Translations under genes and position numbers: made by a program | Part shown: in pieces, positions 1-5,643 of the stretch | Layout of the letters: every line of letters begins with the position of its first letter | Position numbering within the stretch: position 1 is the first letter of the stretch | Origin: Thermoplasmata archaeon | GTDB lineage: Archaea; Thermoplasmatota; Thermoplasmata; Thermoplasmatales; Thermoplasmataceae | DNA length: 5,930 nucleotides | Assembly (NCBI GenBank): GCA_021806355.1 | Contig: JAJZXT010000042.1 | Span: 1-5,930 of the forward strand | Direction of reading: 5' to 3' | The notes under the pieces: generated by a model | What the model was told of the DNA's origin: nothing | The model's database searches: none | What the model saw: only the letters and a program-made list of their open reading frames with translations

Positions 1-1
1 T

Positions 2-181
2 CCAATGGCAGTCCTTTCAAGGACGGGAGAGGTCGTACTGGTACAGATGGATGGAGACCTGTCTGTGGAAGAATTCAATCATGCATCAGACATGATCCTC
101 GATGCAACAAAGAGGATAGCACAGATACAGAGGGACGCACTTGTCGCAAGATATTCAATTGAAACAAAGGAAGGTGAGTAA
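2..181 (+). CDS. rrp41: Exosome subunit Rrp41, C-terminal 59 residues (5' end outside window)
   Basis: Open from the first full codon at base 2 to TAA at 179-181. The fragment (begins PMAVLSRTGEVVLVQMDG, ends SIETKEGE) matches the end of archaeal Rrp41: a beta strand with VVLVQMDGDL, then a long helix ending near DATKRIAQIQRDAL. In the family, Rrp41 is the catalytic RNase PH-type subunit of the hexameric exosome ring, degrading RNA 3'-5' with phosphate and adding A-rich tails in the reverse reaction. The catalytic residues lie upstream and cannot be inspected. Two bases separate its stop from the ATG of rrp42, its obligate ring partner, so co-translation is expected. The identification rests partly on this adjacency, because the C-terminus alone is less diagnostic. 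Confidence 0.9.
   Translation, partial: PMAVLSRTGEVVLVQMDGDLSVEEFNHASDMILDATKRIAQIQRDALVARYSIETKEGE
171..178 (+). promoter_or_regulatory. Ribosome binding site for rrp42
   Basis: AAGGTGAG complements the archaeal 16S 3' end (GGAGGTGAT consensus) and lies 5 nt before ATG 184, inside the last codons of rrp41. It supports the chosen rrp42 start. Confidence 0.75.
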
Positions 182-183
182 AG

Positions 184-960
184 ATGCCTAAAGACGCTTC
201 AGGTATACTTTCAGAAATCAAGAAGGGATACATAATAAACCAGTTGAAGGATGGAAAGAGGGGAGACGGAAGAACGCCCGAAGAATTCAGGAAGATTACC
301 ATAATACCAGATTACGTGAAAAGAGCACAGGGCTCTGCATACGTTATGCTTGGCAACACAAAGATAATTGCAGGAATCAAGGTTGAGCAGGGAGAGCCAT
401 TCCCGGACACGCCAAACCAGGGTGTGCTCACAACAAACGTGGAAATGCTTCCAATGGCTTTTCCCACTTTTGAGCCGGGGCCACCAAATGAGGATACAAT
501 AGAGATTGCAAGGGTTGTCGACAGGGGGATAAGAGAAGCCAAAACCGTTGATCTTAAGAAGCTGGTTATTGAACCGGGGAAAAAGGTATGGATAGTCTTC
601 ATCGATATTGATGTCATAGACTTTGACGGAAACCTTATAGATGCATGCACGCTTGGTGCCTTGACTGCACTCAATACCGCTGTGGTAAGACAAGAGGGCA
701 AGGACGACTTCAAGCTTCCAGTGGACAACCTGCCAATATCAGTTACCATGGTTAAGATCGGCAACACATTGCTCTGCGATCCCAGTGTTGAGGAAGAGCA
801 GATGTCTGAGGCAAGGATCACTGTTTCCACAACAGAGGATGGCCACATCAGGGCAATGCAGAAAGGAAAGGTAGGGTCACTAACGATCGATGAGATTAAA
901 AATGCGATAAGCATCTCCTTGAAAGTTGGATCAACCCTAAGGGAGACCTATATACGGTGA
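184..960 (+). CDS. rrp42: Exosome complex subunit Rrp42 (non-catalytic RNase PH-like)
   Basis: 258 aa, the usual length for archaeal Rrp42. The N-terminal helix (about 1-24) leads to RGDGRTPEEFR (26-36), then the RNase PH core: AQGSAYVMLGNTKIIAGIK (48-66), PDTPNQGVLTTNVEMLP (74-90), FEPGPPNEDTIEIARVVDRG (96-115) and DIDVIDFDGNLIDA (141-154). An RNase PH C-terminal domain follows (about 183-254). In the family, Rrp42 lacks catalysis itself but contributes RNA and phosphate contacts and builds the trimer-of-dimers ring with Rrp41. The start at 184 has a good binding site and matches the family N-terminus. The stop at 958-960 overlaps the ribosome binding site of rpl37ae, which fits translational coupling. 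No missing family motif was noticed. Confidence 0.97.
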   Translation: MPKDASGILSEIKKGYIINQLKDGKRGDGRTPEEFRKITIIPDYVKRAQGSAYVMLGNTKIIAGIKVEQGEPFPDTPNQGVLTTNVEMLPMAFPTFEPGPPNEDTIEIARVVDRGIREAKTVDLKKLVIEPGKKVWIVFIDIDVIDFDGNLIDACTLGALTALNTAVVRQEGKDDFKLPVDNLPISVTMVKIGNTLLCDPSVEEEQMSEARITVSTTEDGHIRAMQKGKVGSLTIDEIKNAISISLKVGSTLRETYIR

Positions 961-961
961 T
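956..961 (+). promoter_or_regulatory. Ribosome binding site for rpl37ae
   Basis: GGTGAT contains the rrp42 stop codon TGA and sits 3 nt before ATG 965. Termination of rrp42 and initiation of rpl37ae therefore use the same bases. Confidence 0.65.
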
Positions 962-964
962 TAA

Positions 965-1222
965 ATGTCAAGAAGAACCCTAAAAGTAGGAGCAGCAGGA
1001 AGATTTGGGCCGAGATACGGCGTAACAATAAGAAAAGTCTGGACAGAGATATACCAGCAGAAGAAGGGACACTACCAGTGCCCATCATGCAACCAGAAGA
1101 AGGTCGTAAGGGTATCAACAGGTATCTGGCAGTGCAGGCACTGCAAATTCAAATTCGCGGGAGGTTCTTATACTCCGGACATCAGTTCAAGAATGAAAGA
1201 GGAAATTGCAGATGGCGTATAA
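965..1222 (+). CDS. rpl37ae: Large-subunit ribosomal protein L37Ae (eL43)
   Basis: 85 aa. The N-terminus (SRRTLKVGAAGRFGPRYG) is the family signature, followed by a four-cysteine zinc ribbon: CPSC at 39-42 and CRHC at 57-60. The GGSYTP segment (67-72) is the conserved end of the fold. It is a structural component of the archaeal and eukaryotic 50S/60S subunit, absent from bacteria. The gene starts 4 nt after rrp42 and its last 11 nt (1212-1222) are also the first codons of rpoP in another frame. Grouping with exosome and RNA polymerase genes is a known archaeal pattern. All zinc ligands are present. Confidence 0.97.
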   Translation: MSRRTLKVGAAGRFGPRYGVTIRKVWTEIYQQKKGHYQCPSCNQKKVVRVSTGIWQCRHCKFKFAGGSYTPDISSRMKEEIADGV

Positions 1223-1346
1223 ATGCATAAGGTGTGGCAGATCACTTGAGAAATCATTTGGAACTTCTGAAATAGAATGCGAATGCGGCTCAAGGGTATT
1301 CCTCAAGGAGAGGCCAAACATAGAAAAAGTTGTTTACTCCAGATAA
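1212..1346 (+). CDS. rpoP: DNA-directed RNA polymerase subunit P (Rpo12)
   Basis: A 44-aa ORF, ATG 1212 to TAA 1344-1346, normal size for archaeal RpoP, the counterpart of eukaryotic RPB12. It begins MAYKCIRCGRSLEKSFG and ends LKERPNIEKVVYSR; the zinc-binding core plus the KERP-type basic tail are characteristic. Rpo12 is a small zinc subunit on the Rpo3/Rpo10 assembly platform of the polymerase. The first pair is a normal CxxC (Cys5, Cys8). The second reads ECEC (Cys23, Cys25), a CxC spacing where the family usually has CxxC. A GAGG at 1199-1202 may serve as ribosome binding site. The 11-nt overlap with rpl37ae supports both starts. Too short for most ORF cut-offs and easily missed. Confidence 0.93.
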   Translation: MAYKCIRCGRSLEKSFGTSEIECECGSRVFLKERPNIEKVVYSR

Positions 1347-1360
1347 TTTGAAGATTTCAA

Positions 1361-2521
1361 ATGGAAGGGCACAATTTGCCGAATGTGTGCACAAGGTGTC
1401 TGGGAAGGGCTTTTGCCATGAAAGGCAGTGGCATCACAAATGTTGCAAGAGGCAATGATGCACTCGCCAGAGGAAATTTAATTCCACCAACTTTTACTCA
1501 CAGCAAAGAATCAGATTGCAATATTTGCAATGGCATATTTGGGAGATTGCAGGGATATTCAAACCAGATGAAGATGCAATCAAAAAATTATGAGTATGAA
1601 ACATTCCTTATAGGTTCAAGGTTTCCGCAGGAGGTAATTGATCTTGAGGAAAAATTCCAGGCAGCGGTAAGAGACAGTGAAGGGGAAAGCTTAAGGAAGG
1701 AGTTCAACAGGGAGCTGGGGAAGCAATTCGAAGCCTCATCAGGAAAATCAACAAATTTCAACGATCCTGATATAACATTTATTATCGACATGAATTATGA
1801 CAGCATCAAGCTGCAGATAAAATCTCTATTCATATATGGAACATACCTGAAGCTTATCAGGAACATTCCCCAAACAAGATGGATTAAATACAGTGAAATA
1901 ACAGATTCTGTGGAATCGGTCATAGGGGAAGCAATTCTTCCGCTGGCAGGAGGGCATGAATTCTTCCTTCATGGTGCAGGAAGGGAAGACGTGGACGTAA
2001 GGATGCTTGGCAATGGCAGGGAATTCGTCCTTGAGGTGACCGAGCCGCTAAGGAGGAACATAGATTTGGAGGCAGCCCAAATAGCTATCAATAGTTCAGG
2101 AAAAGGGGTCGAGGTTCACAACCTCTCTTTGGCAGACAAGAATAAGGTAATAGAGGTGAAGAGCGAGAGGAATAACAAGACATACGTAGCTAAAATAGGG
2201 GTCAAGGGGGGCACTCCGGAAAAACAACTTATGTTGAATTCATTGAATGCAGTTTGCGGGAAACCTATATATCAAAGAACTCCATTACGAGTAGCGGAGT
2301 CAAGGTCTGATGCTATCCGGGAAAGGAATATACTGGATGCAAGGCTTCTCGAAATGGATGAAAACAGCGCAACTGTCGAAATCACAGCAGAAGCGGGAAC
2401 ATATATCAAGGAATTCATAAACGGCGACAATGGCAGAACAAAAGGGAGCCTGTCGGAAGTATATGGAAAATCTCTTGAGGTCCTGGAACTTGACGTAATC
2501 AAGATACACAGAGGTGAATAA
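1361..2521 (+). CDS. pus10: tRNA pseudouridine synthase Pus10 (Psi54/Psi55)
   Basis: 386 aa. The N-terminus carries two cysteine pairs expected to bind zinc: VCTRCLGRAF (Cys10, Cys13) and DCNICNG (Cys53, Cys56). A variable THUMP-like region follows (about 75-185). The C-terminal catalytic domain has AGREDVDVRMLGNGREFVLE (206-225); Asp210 aligns with the catalytic Asp of the TruA GRTD motif. The domain ends with GTYIKEFINGDNGRT (346-360) and LELDVIKIH (375-383). In archaea Pus10 makes pseudouridine 55, and in many species 54, in the tRNA T-loop. An in-frame TGA at 1349-1351 leaves ATG 1361 as the first possible ATG; no clear binding site precedes it, so coupling to rpoP, 14 nt upstream, is likely. 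Its final codons carry the binding site for rpl21e. Confidence 0.96.
   Translation: MEGHNLPNVCTRCLGRAFAMKGSGITNVARGNDALARGNLIPPTFTHSKESDCNICNGIFGRLQGYSNQMKMQSKNYEYETFLIGSRFPQEVIDLEEKFQAAVRDSEGESLRKEFNRELGKQFEASSGKSTNFNDPDITFIIDMNYDSIKLQIKSLFIYGTYLKLIRNIPQTRWIKYSEITDSVESVIGEAILPLAGGHEFFLHGAGREDVDVRMLGNGREFVLEVTEPLRRNIDLEAAQIAINSSGKGVEVHNLSLADKNKVIEVKSERNNKTYVAKIGVKGGTPEKQLMLNSLNAVCGKPIYQRTPLRVAESRSDAIRERNILDARLLEMDENSATVEITAEAGTYIKEFINGDNGRTKGSLSEVYGKSLEVLELDVIKIHRGE
2511..2517 (+). promoter_or_regulatory. Ribosome binding site deciding the rpl21e start
   Basis: GAGGTGA lies in the last codons of pus10. It is 5 nt from TTG 2523 but 14 nt from ATG 2532, and a GTG at 2514 falls inside it. The spacing favours TTG 2523. 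Confidence 0.7.
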
Positions 2522-2522
2522 T

Positions 2523-2825
2523 TTGGCAAAAATGTCTCATGGGTCCAGAGCTGGATCAAGAATGAAACTCACAAAGAGAATAAAAGATAAGGGCATGCCC
2601 AAAGTCAACGATTTCCTGAAACCGTTCGAAATCGGCGATCTTGCGGCAGTAAGCATAGAGCCATCCACGCACGGCGGAATGCCTTGCCACAATTTCCAGG
2701 GAAGAACAGGAAGAATTACGGGCAAGCAGGGGAGATGCTATATTCTCACAATAAGCGTGGGCAGTGTCGTAAAGAAGATTATTGCGGATCCTGTTCACCT
2801 GAAAAAAATAAGCGGTGGCGCATGA
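2523..2825 (+). CDS. rpl21e: Large-subunit ribosomal protein L21e (eL21), TTG start
   Basis: 100 aa from TTG 2523. The N-terminus then reads MAKMSHGSRAGSR, matching the family pattern of a short basic start before S-x-G-x-R. Core motifs are FEIGDLAAVSIEPSTHGGMP (residues 36-55), FQGRTGRITGKQGRCYIL, and a closing IIADPVHLKKI. It is an SH3-like barrel protein of the large ribosomal subunit found in archaea and eukaryotes. Start choice: GTG 2514 would lie within the binding site, and ATG 2532 would drop three residues and have poor spacing; TTG is the best fit but not certain. The stop TGA (2823-2825) overlaps the ATG of rpoF as ATGA. Confidence 0.93.
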   Translation: MAKMSHGSRAGSRMKLTKRIKDKGMPKVNDFLKPFEIGDLAAVSIEPSTHGGMPCHNFQGRTGRITGKQGRCYILTISVGSVVKKIIADPVHLKKISGGA

Positions 2826-3127
2826 AGTCAAAACCCATTTCACAGGCGGAAGCCCAGGAAATTCTGTCCAAGAAGAAGGTCAGGACCCCCTTCGAGGAAA
2901 ACGAACTCTTGTTCCTTGAGAGATTCAAGAAGATCGACAAGAAAACACTGGAAAAGATAAAAAAGAACCTTTCCCAGATAAAGAAATTGAATGAGGAATC
3001 AATAGCAAAGCTTATTGATACAAGACCGACATCAGTAGAAGAGATAACGCCAATCTTGAATTCATTTGGAATTTTACTCGACGAAAAAGATTTAAATATA
3101 GTTATTAACTCTTTCAGTGATTTATAA
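2822..3127 (+). CDS. rpoF: DNA-directed RNA polymerase subunit F (Rpo4)
   Basis: 101 aa from ATG 2822, which overlaps the rpl21e stop (ATGA). The frame is open further upstream, but that extension lies wholly inside rpl21e, has no family similarity and would give an oversized protein. Rpo4 forms the stalk with Rpo7 and acts in open-complex formation, RNA binding and termination; it is the counterpart of RPB4. Visible features are an N-terminal strand and turn (KSKPISQAEAQEIL), a charged helix rich in Lys and Glu (about 25-62), and a C-terminal HRDC-like part with LIDTRPTSVEEITPIL (64-79) and FGILLDEKDLNIVI (82-95). The position right after rpl21e and before DUF655 is its usual archaeal context and adds weight, since the sequence is poorly conserved. 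GGTGG at 2814-2818 is a weak binding site. Confidence 0.93.
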   Translation: MKSKPISQAEAQEILSKKKVRTPFEENELLFLERFKKIDKKTLEKIKKNLSQIKKLNEESIAKLIDTRPTSVEEITPILNSFGILLDEKDLNIVINSFSDL

Positions 3128-3130
3128 ATA
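3091..3130 (+). promoter_or_regulatory. Candidate internal promoter region ahead of DUF655-ksgA
   Basis: Two TATA-like stretches lie at the end of rpoF: TTTAAATATA (3091-3100) and TTTATAAATA (3121-3130, including the rpoF stop TAA). The second is centred about 26 nt before ATG 3151, the spacing for a leaderless archaeal transcript. The first would start transcription near 3120 and give a leader of about 30 nt containing the binding site at 3135-3143. Either could let DUF655 and ksgA be expressed apart from the upstream genes. AT-rich C-terminal codons could produce this by chance. Confidence 0.4.
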
Positions 3131-3134
3131 GCAA

Positions 3135-3143
3135 GGAGTTGAT
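3135..3143 (+). promoter_or_regulatory. Ribosome binding site deciding the DUF655 start
   Basis: GGAGTTGAT matches the archaeal GGAGGTGAT consensus at 8 of 9 positions and lies 7 nt before ATG 3151. An in-frame TTG at 3139 falls within it and is therefore rejected as the start. Confidence 0.6.
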
Positions 3144-3150
3144 ATCACTT

Positions 3151-3699
3151 ATGGAAGAATTCGCAATCGTTTTGGATTACCTGCCGCAGGGAAGATCGGA
3201 AGATCGAAATTACCGGAAGGAGCCCTTGGTTCTTGCCATAGGGGAAACCGAGTTTAAGCTCCTTGAACTTATTCCGAAGAATAATGCAGTTATTGCCGTG
3301 GGAGAAAAAGTTTACATAGGCAAGGACCAGGCAAAGAGGGAGAAGATTATATCGGTTAGAAGAAGAATTTCATATTCTGAGCTAACAAATGCAGGCCAGA
3401 ACGAACTTCCATACGCGATAGAGGCCGCTGTAAAGAAGGATGAGCAGAGATACATAAAATTCTTCAACACCGCAGATTCAATCAATACAAGATTGCACAG
3501 CCTTGAGCTTTTGCCAGGGTTGGGAAACAAGAGCATGTGGAATATACTGGACGAAAGAAAGAAGAAGCCCTTTGAGTCCTTTGCAGATCTTTCTGAAAGG
3601 GTCAAAACAATACACAATCCTGCCAAGATGATCGCCGGAAGGGTTGTCCAGGAACTGGAAGAAAGAAACGAGAAATACAAGATATTCGTGGCGAGATGA
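3151..3699 (+). CDS. DUF655 family protein with helix-hairpin-helix motif
   Basis: 182 aa from ATG 3151; the N-terminus MEEFAIVLDYLPQGR is the usual DUF655 opening. Residues 1-70 form an OB-like beta-rich part (EPLVLAIGETEFKLLEL, then VGEKVYIGKDQAKREKI at 50-66). A middle helical part includes RRISYSELTNAGQNELPYAI (71-90). A helix-hairpin-helix follows: LELLPGLGNKSMWNILDERK (118-137), then FESFADLSERV (141-151). The family is archaeal, conserved next to rpoF and ksgA, and predicted to bind nucleic acid; I know of no established biochemical role. The context implies a task in ribosome or RNA maturation, which is inference. Its stop overlaps the ksgA start (ATGA). Confidence 0.92.
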   Translation: MEEFAIVLDYLPQGRSEDRNYRKEPLVLAIGETEFKLLELIPKNNAVIAVGEKVYIGKDQAKREKIISVRRRISYSELTNAGQNELPYAIEAAVKKDEQRYIKFFNTADSINTRLHSLELLPGLGNKSMWNILDERKKKPFESFADLSERVKTIHNPAKMIAGRVVQELEERNEKYKIFVAR

Positions 3700-4454
3700 G
3701 CCAGGAAAGAGGCTTTTCAAAAAAGTATGGGCAGGTCTTTCTCAAGAATTCCGGAATAGCAACTTTTGAAGCGAATCTACTGGGCGGAAAACAGGGTTCA
3801 ACGGTTCTTGAGATTGGCCCCGGAGAAGGAATGCTGACCAGAAAACTCCTGGATGCGGGATTCAACGTAACCGCTATAGAACCTGACCACCGGTATGTTG
3901 AGTATATGCAGGGCAACTTTGCTGATGAGATCAGTGAGGGTAGATTGCAGGTAATCAAGGCGGATTTCCTGAAAGCGGAAATAAATCCCACGGATTATAT
4001 TGCGGGAAACATTCCATACCAGATCTCATCGCCAATAGTCGAAAAGCTCAGGAAGTTATCATTCCAAAAAGCGGTGATCATGGTTCAGGAAGAATTCGGC
4101 CAGAGAATGTGTGCCAAGAGTGGGATGGATGGATATTCCAAATTATCATTGATGACGTCGCTCTGTTTTGACTGCAAACTGGAAAGGAAGGTTTCAAGGA
4201 AGAATTTTGTGCCAGTGCCCAATGTTGATTCTGCTATCATTTCCATGGTACCAAAACCGTGGGATTACGGCATAAATTATGAGATTGTAGATGAAATCGC
4301 AAGAAAACTATTCTCACAGAGAAGAAAAAAGATATCAAATGTCCTTGGAATAAAAATTGTTGAGTTTTCTGAAAAAAGGGTGGAGGAATTAAGTCCTGAT
4401 GAATTTATCAGGATGTGCTATTCACTGAACCAGAATCCCCGGAATCCTTGCTGA
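3696..4454 (+). CDS. ksgA: 16S rRNA (adenine-N6)-dimethyltransferase KsgA/Dim1
   Basis: 252 aa, a SAM-dependent Rossmann methyltransferase that dimethylates two adjacent adenines in the 3' hairpin of 16S rRNA late in small-subunit assembly. Motifs in order: KKYGQVFLKNSG (9-20), SAM loop LEIGPGEGMLT (38-48), acidic ribose contact in AIEPD (Glu62), ADFL (Asp90), catalytic NIPY (105-108), FVPVPNVDSAII (171-182), and SQRRKKISNVLG (207-218) in the C-terminal helical domain that binds rRNA. All expected motifs are present. It starts within the DUF655 stop and probably is the last gene of the operon. Its last 47 nt overlap, on the opposite strand, the end of the slipin gene; residues after about 236 are therefore constrained by two coding sequences. 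Confidence 0.97.
   Translation: MSQERGFSKKYGQVFLKNSGIATFEANLLGGKQGSTVLEIGPGEGMLTRKLLDAGFNVTAIEPDHRYVEYMQGNFADEISEGRLQVIKADFLKAEINPTDYIAGNIPYQISSPIVEKLRKLSFQKAVIMVQEEFGQRMCAKSGMDGYSKLSLMTSLCFDCKLERKVSRKNFVPVPNVDSAIISMVPKPWDYGINYEIVDEIARKLFSQRRKKISNVLGIKIVEFSEKRVEELSPDEFIRMCYSLNQNPRNPC
4372..4413 (-). terminator. Possible hairpin plus T-run after the slipin gene
   Basis: A perfect 7-bp inverted repeat (TCCTGAT at 4394-4400, ATCAGGA at 4407-4413, 6-nt loop) spans the slipin stop codon at 4408-4410. Read on the - strand, a run of six T follows at 4377-4372. This could help end slipin transcription inside ksgA. The bases also encode KsgA residues, and a short inverted repeat can arise by chance, so support is weak. 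Confidence 0.22.
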
Positions 4455-5274
4455 CATTGCCTCTCTGGCTTGATGGCCTTCCCTGCGCCTGGTTCATGGC
4501 AAATTCTGATAATCCAAGCATCTGTGGTCCGGTGACTCCTGCTGTTATTACATTCATTGGCATCATCATCAGCGTTCCTTTTCCTTCCAGTCCTATTTCA
4601 TAAAGTATATTCATCCATCTCAGCTGCAATGCTGTCGGATCGTTTGTATACTGTTGCGCAGCCTCTACCATCTTCTGGGCTGCCTCCACTTCTGCCAATG
4701 CCAATGTTACTCTTGATCTTCTTTCCCTTTCTGCGGAAGCCTGCCTTGACATTGCCTCCTGAAGGGCCTGAGGCACAATAACATCCCTGATTTCAACAGC
4801 AGAAACTTTCACTCCCCAGTGCTCAGTTTTCTCATCAATGATCTCCCTTGCACTTTCCCCTATTTTCTCCCTCTCGGAAAGAATTTCGTCAAAAGTGTAT
4901 TTTCCGAGTACTTCCCTCAGGGTAGTTTGGGCTGAAAGGCTGGTGGAACCTGCAAAATTCTCAATGTTTAGGACTGCCTTCTGTGGGTCAATGACCTGAT
5001 AATACATGACTGAATCTGCATTTATTGGAACGTTATCCTTTGTAAACGTAGCTTCAGTCTTGAAAGCTACTGCCTGAATCCTCGTTGATATGGTAACCGG
5101 AATTTTACTTATTATGGGTGTTACATATATAATCCCTGGACCCTTGATCCCACTGAATCTTCCCAATGTCAAAACTGGTGCTCTTTCCCACTCTTTCAGA
5201 ATGTGCAAGCCTGACATTAAGATCAGGATTACAATTATCACTATGAATATCAGAAATATTTCTAGTCCGCTCAT
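4408..5274 (-). CDS. Slipin: stomatin/SPFH (band 7) membrane protein
   Basis: 288 aa. One N-terminal membrane segment (about 5-22, mostly Ile, Leu and Val) leads to the SPFH domain: LKEWERAPVLTLGRFSGIKG (26-45), GIIYVTPIISKIP (47-59), FTKDNVPINADSVMYYQVID (77-96), and LREVLGKYTFDEILSEREKI (119-138). A charged helical, probably coiled-coil part follows (about 168-208) with VPQALQEAMSRQASAERERR, then TALQLRWMNILYEIG and a hydrophobic patch GTLMMMPMNVI (233-243). The last 28 residues are Ser/Gly/Asn-rich. Slipins assemble into membrane rings or cages; in Pyrococcus the patch near this position is the site cut by the NfeD/1510 membrane protease. No NfeD gene is visible here. ATG 5274 is the first in-frame ATG after the promoter and has no ribosome binding site. 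The 3' end overlaps ksgA. Confidence 0.95.
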   Translation of the reverse strand: MSGLEIFLIFIVIIVILILMSGLHILKEWERAPVLTLGRFSGIKGPGIIYVTPIISKIPVTISTRIQAVAFKTEATFTKDNVPINADSVMYYQVIDPQKAVLNIENFAGSTSLSAQTTLREVLGKYTFDEILSEREKIGESAREIIDEKTEHWGVKVSAVEIRDVIVPQALQEAMSRQASAERERRSRVTLALAEVEAAQKMVEAAQQYTNDPTALQLRWMNILYEIGLEGKGTLMMMPMNVITAGVTGPQMLGLSEFAMNQAQGRPSSQRGNVSKDSGDSGSVNSTS

Positions 5275-5294
5275 ACATATGTATATCTTACAAT

Positions 5295-5310
5295 ATTATT
5301 AAATAGTTAC
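5295..5310 (-). promoter_or_regulatory. Slipin promoter (TATA box; leaderless transcript predicted)
   Basis: On the - strand TATTTAAT (5305-5298) is centred about 27 nt before the A of ATG 5274. With the usual archaeal TATA-to-start distance, transcription begins at or within a few bases of the ATG, agreeing with the absence of any GGTGA-like site. The bases just upstream (GTAAC) are not a strong BRE. The rest of 5275-5351 shows no further signal I can support. Confidence 0.6.
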
Positions 5311-5351
5311 TGATGATTGGGTTTTGGCAGAAATTCTTGGATACCGAGTGA

Positions 5352-5570
5352 TTAAATAGGTTCGACGCTCTTAATCCTACTTCTCTTGAATGCCCTCACT
5401 ACATTCCTGAGGTGGCAGTATGCAATGATATATTTTCTCTTCCTTTCTCTGATGTCGATGGTTCTTTCAGTTTTTACCGTTGATCTATCCTAGTATGTAA
5501 TCTTATAGCTTTTTCCGACAATCAGCTTTGTTCTGTTGTCTCTCACAGCTCTGCGGCCCAATTCATTCAT
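5352..5570 (-). pseudogene. WYL-like small ORF interrupted by an in-frame TAG
   Basis: From ATG 5570-5568 the - strand reads 72 codons to TAA 5354-5352, with a single TAG at codon 27 (5492-5490). The frame makes protein-like sense on both sides of it: an N-terminal helix (ELGRRAVRDNRTK), a strand ending YKITY just before the TAG, then TERTIDIRERKRKYIIAYC and HLRNVVRAFKRSRIKSVEPI. The strand IIAYCHLR followed by RAF and RI-SVE resembles the WYL domain core (family pattern: hydrophobic strand, AYC, then R, F, RI), a ligand-sensing fold found in regulators and defence-linked proteins. A full-length archaeal WYL regulator would normally be longer and carry other domains. The TAG most likely marks a decaying copy; readthrough or sequencing error are alternatives. 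The WYL assignment is by eye. Confidence 0.5.
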
Positions 5571-5606
5571 GGGATAATTATTATTGAACCATGAGATTGT
5601 TGCACT

Positions 5607-5643
5607 GTTTTTCTCACACATGGACAAAACACCAAATTAATTA
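5607..5643. repeat. Direct repeat, copy A (offset 143 bp)
   Basis: Compared ungapped with 5750-5786, 27 of 37 positions agree by my count, including a shared GTTTTTCTCA at the left, GACAAAAC in the middle (5623-5630) and TTAATTA at the right. It lies just after the second C-terminal fragment (in - strand sense) and includes that fragment's stop codon. Confidence 0.55.

Noticed and set aside
211..914. Long - strand frames (160 and 200 codons) opposite rrp42
   Set aside because: Shadows of a well-conserved gene; Ser/Pro/Ile-rich with no motif.
2684..2821. Upstream extension of the rpoF frame
   Set aside because: Lies entirely within rpl21e, adds 46 residues unlike Rpo4, and the ATGA overlap at 2822 is the normal start.
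3139..3141. TTG start for DUF655
   Set aside because: It lies inside the ribosome binding site; ATG 3151 gives the family N-terminus MEEFAIVLDYLP and proper spacing.
5311..5360. Possible C/D-box guide RNA (TGATGA at 5311-5316)
   Set aside because: No matching D box (CTGA) at a suitable distance and the preceding base is not a purine.
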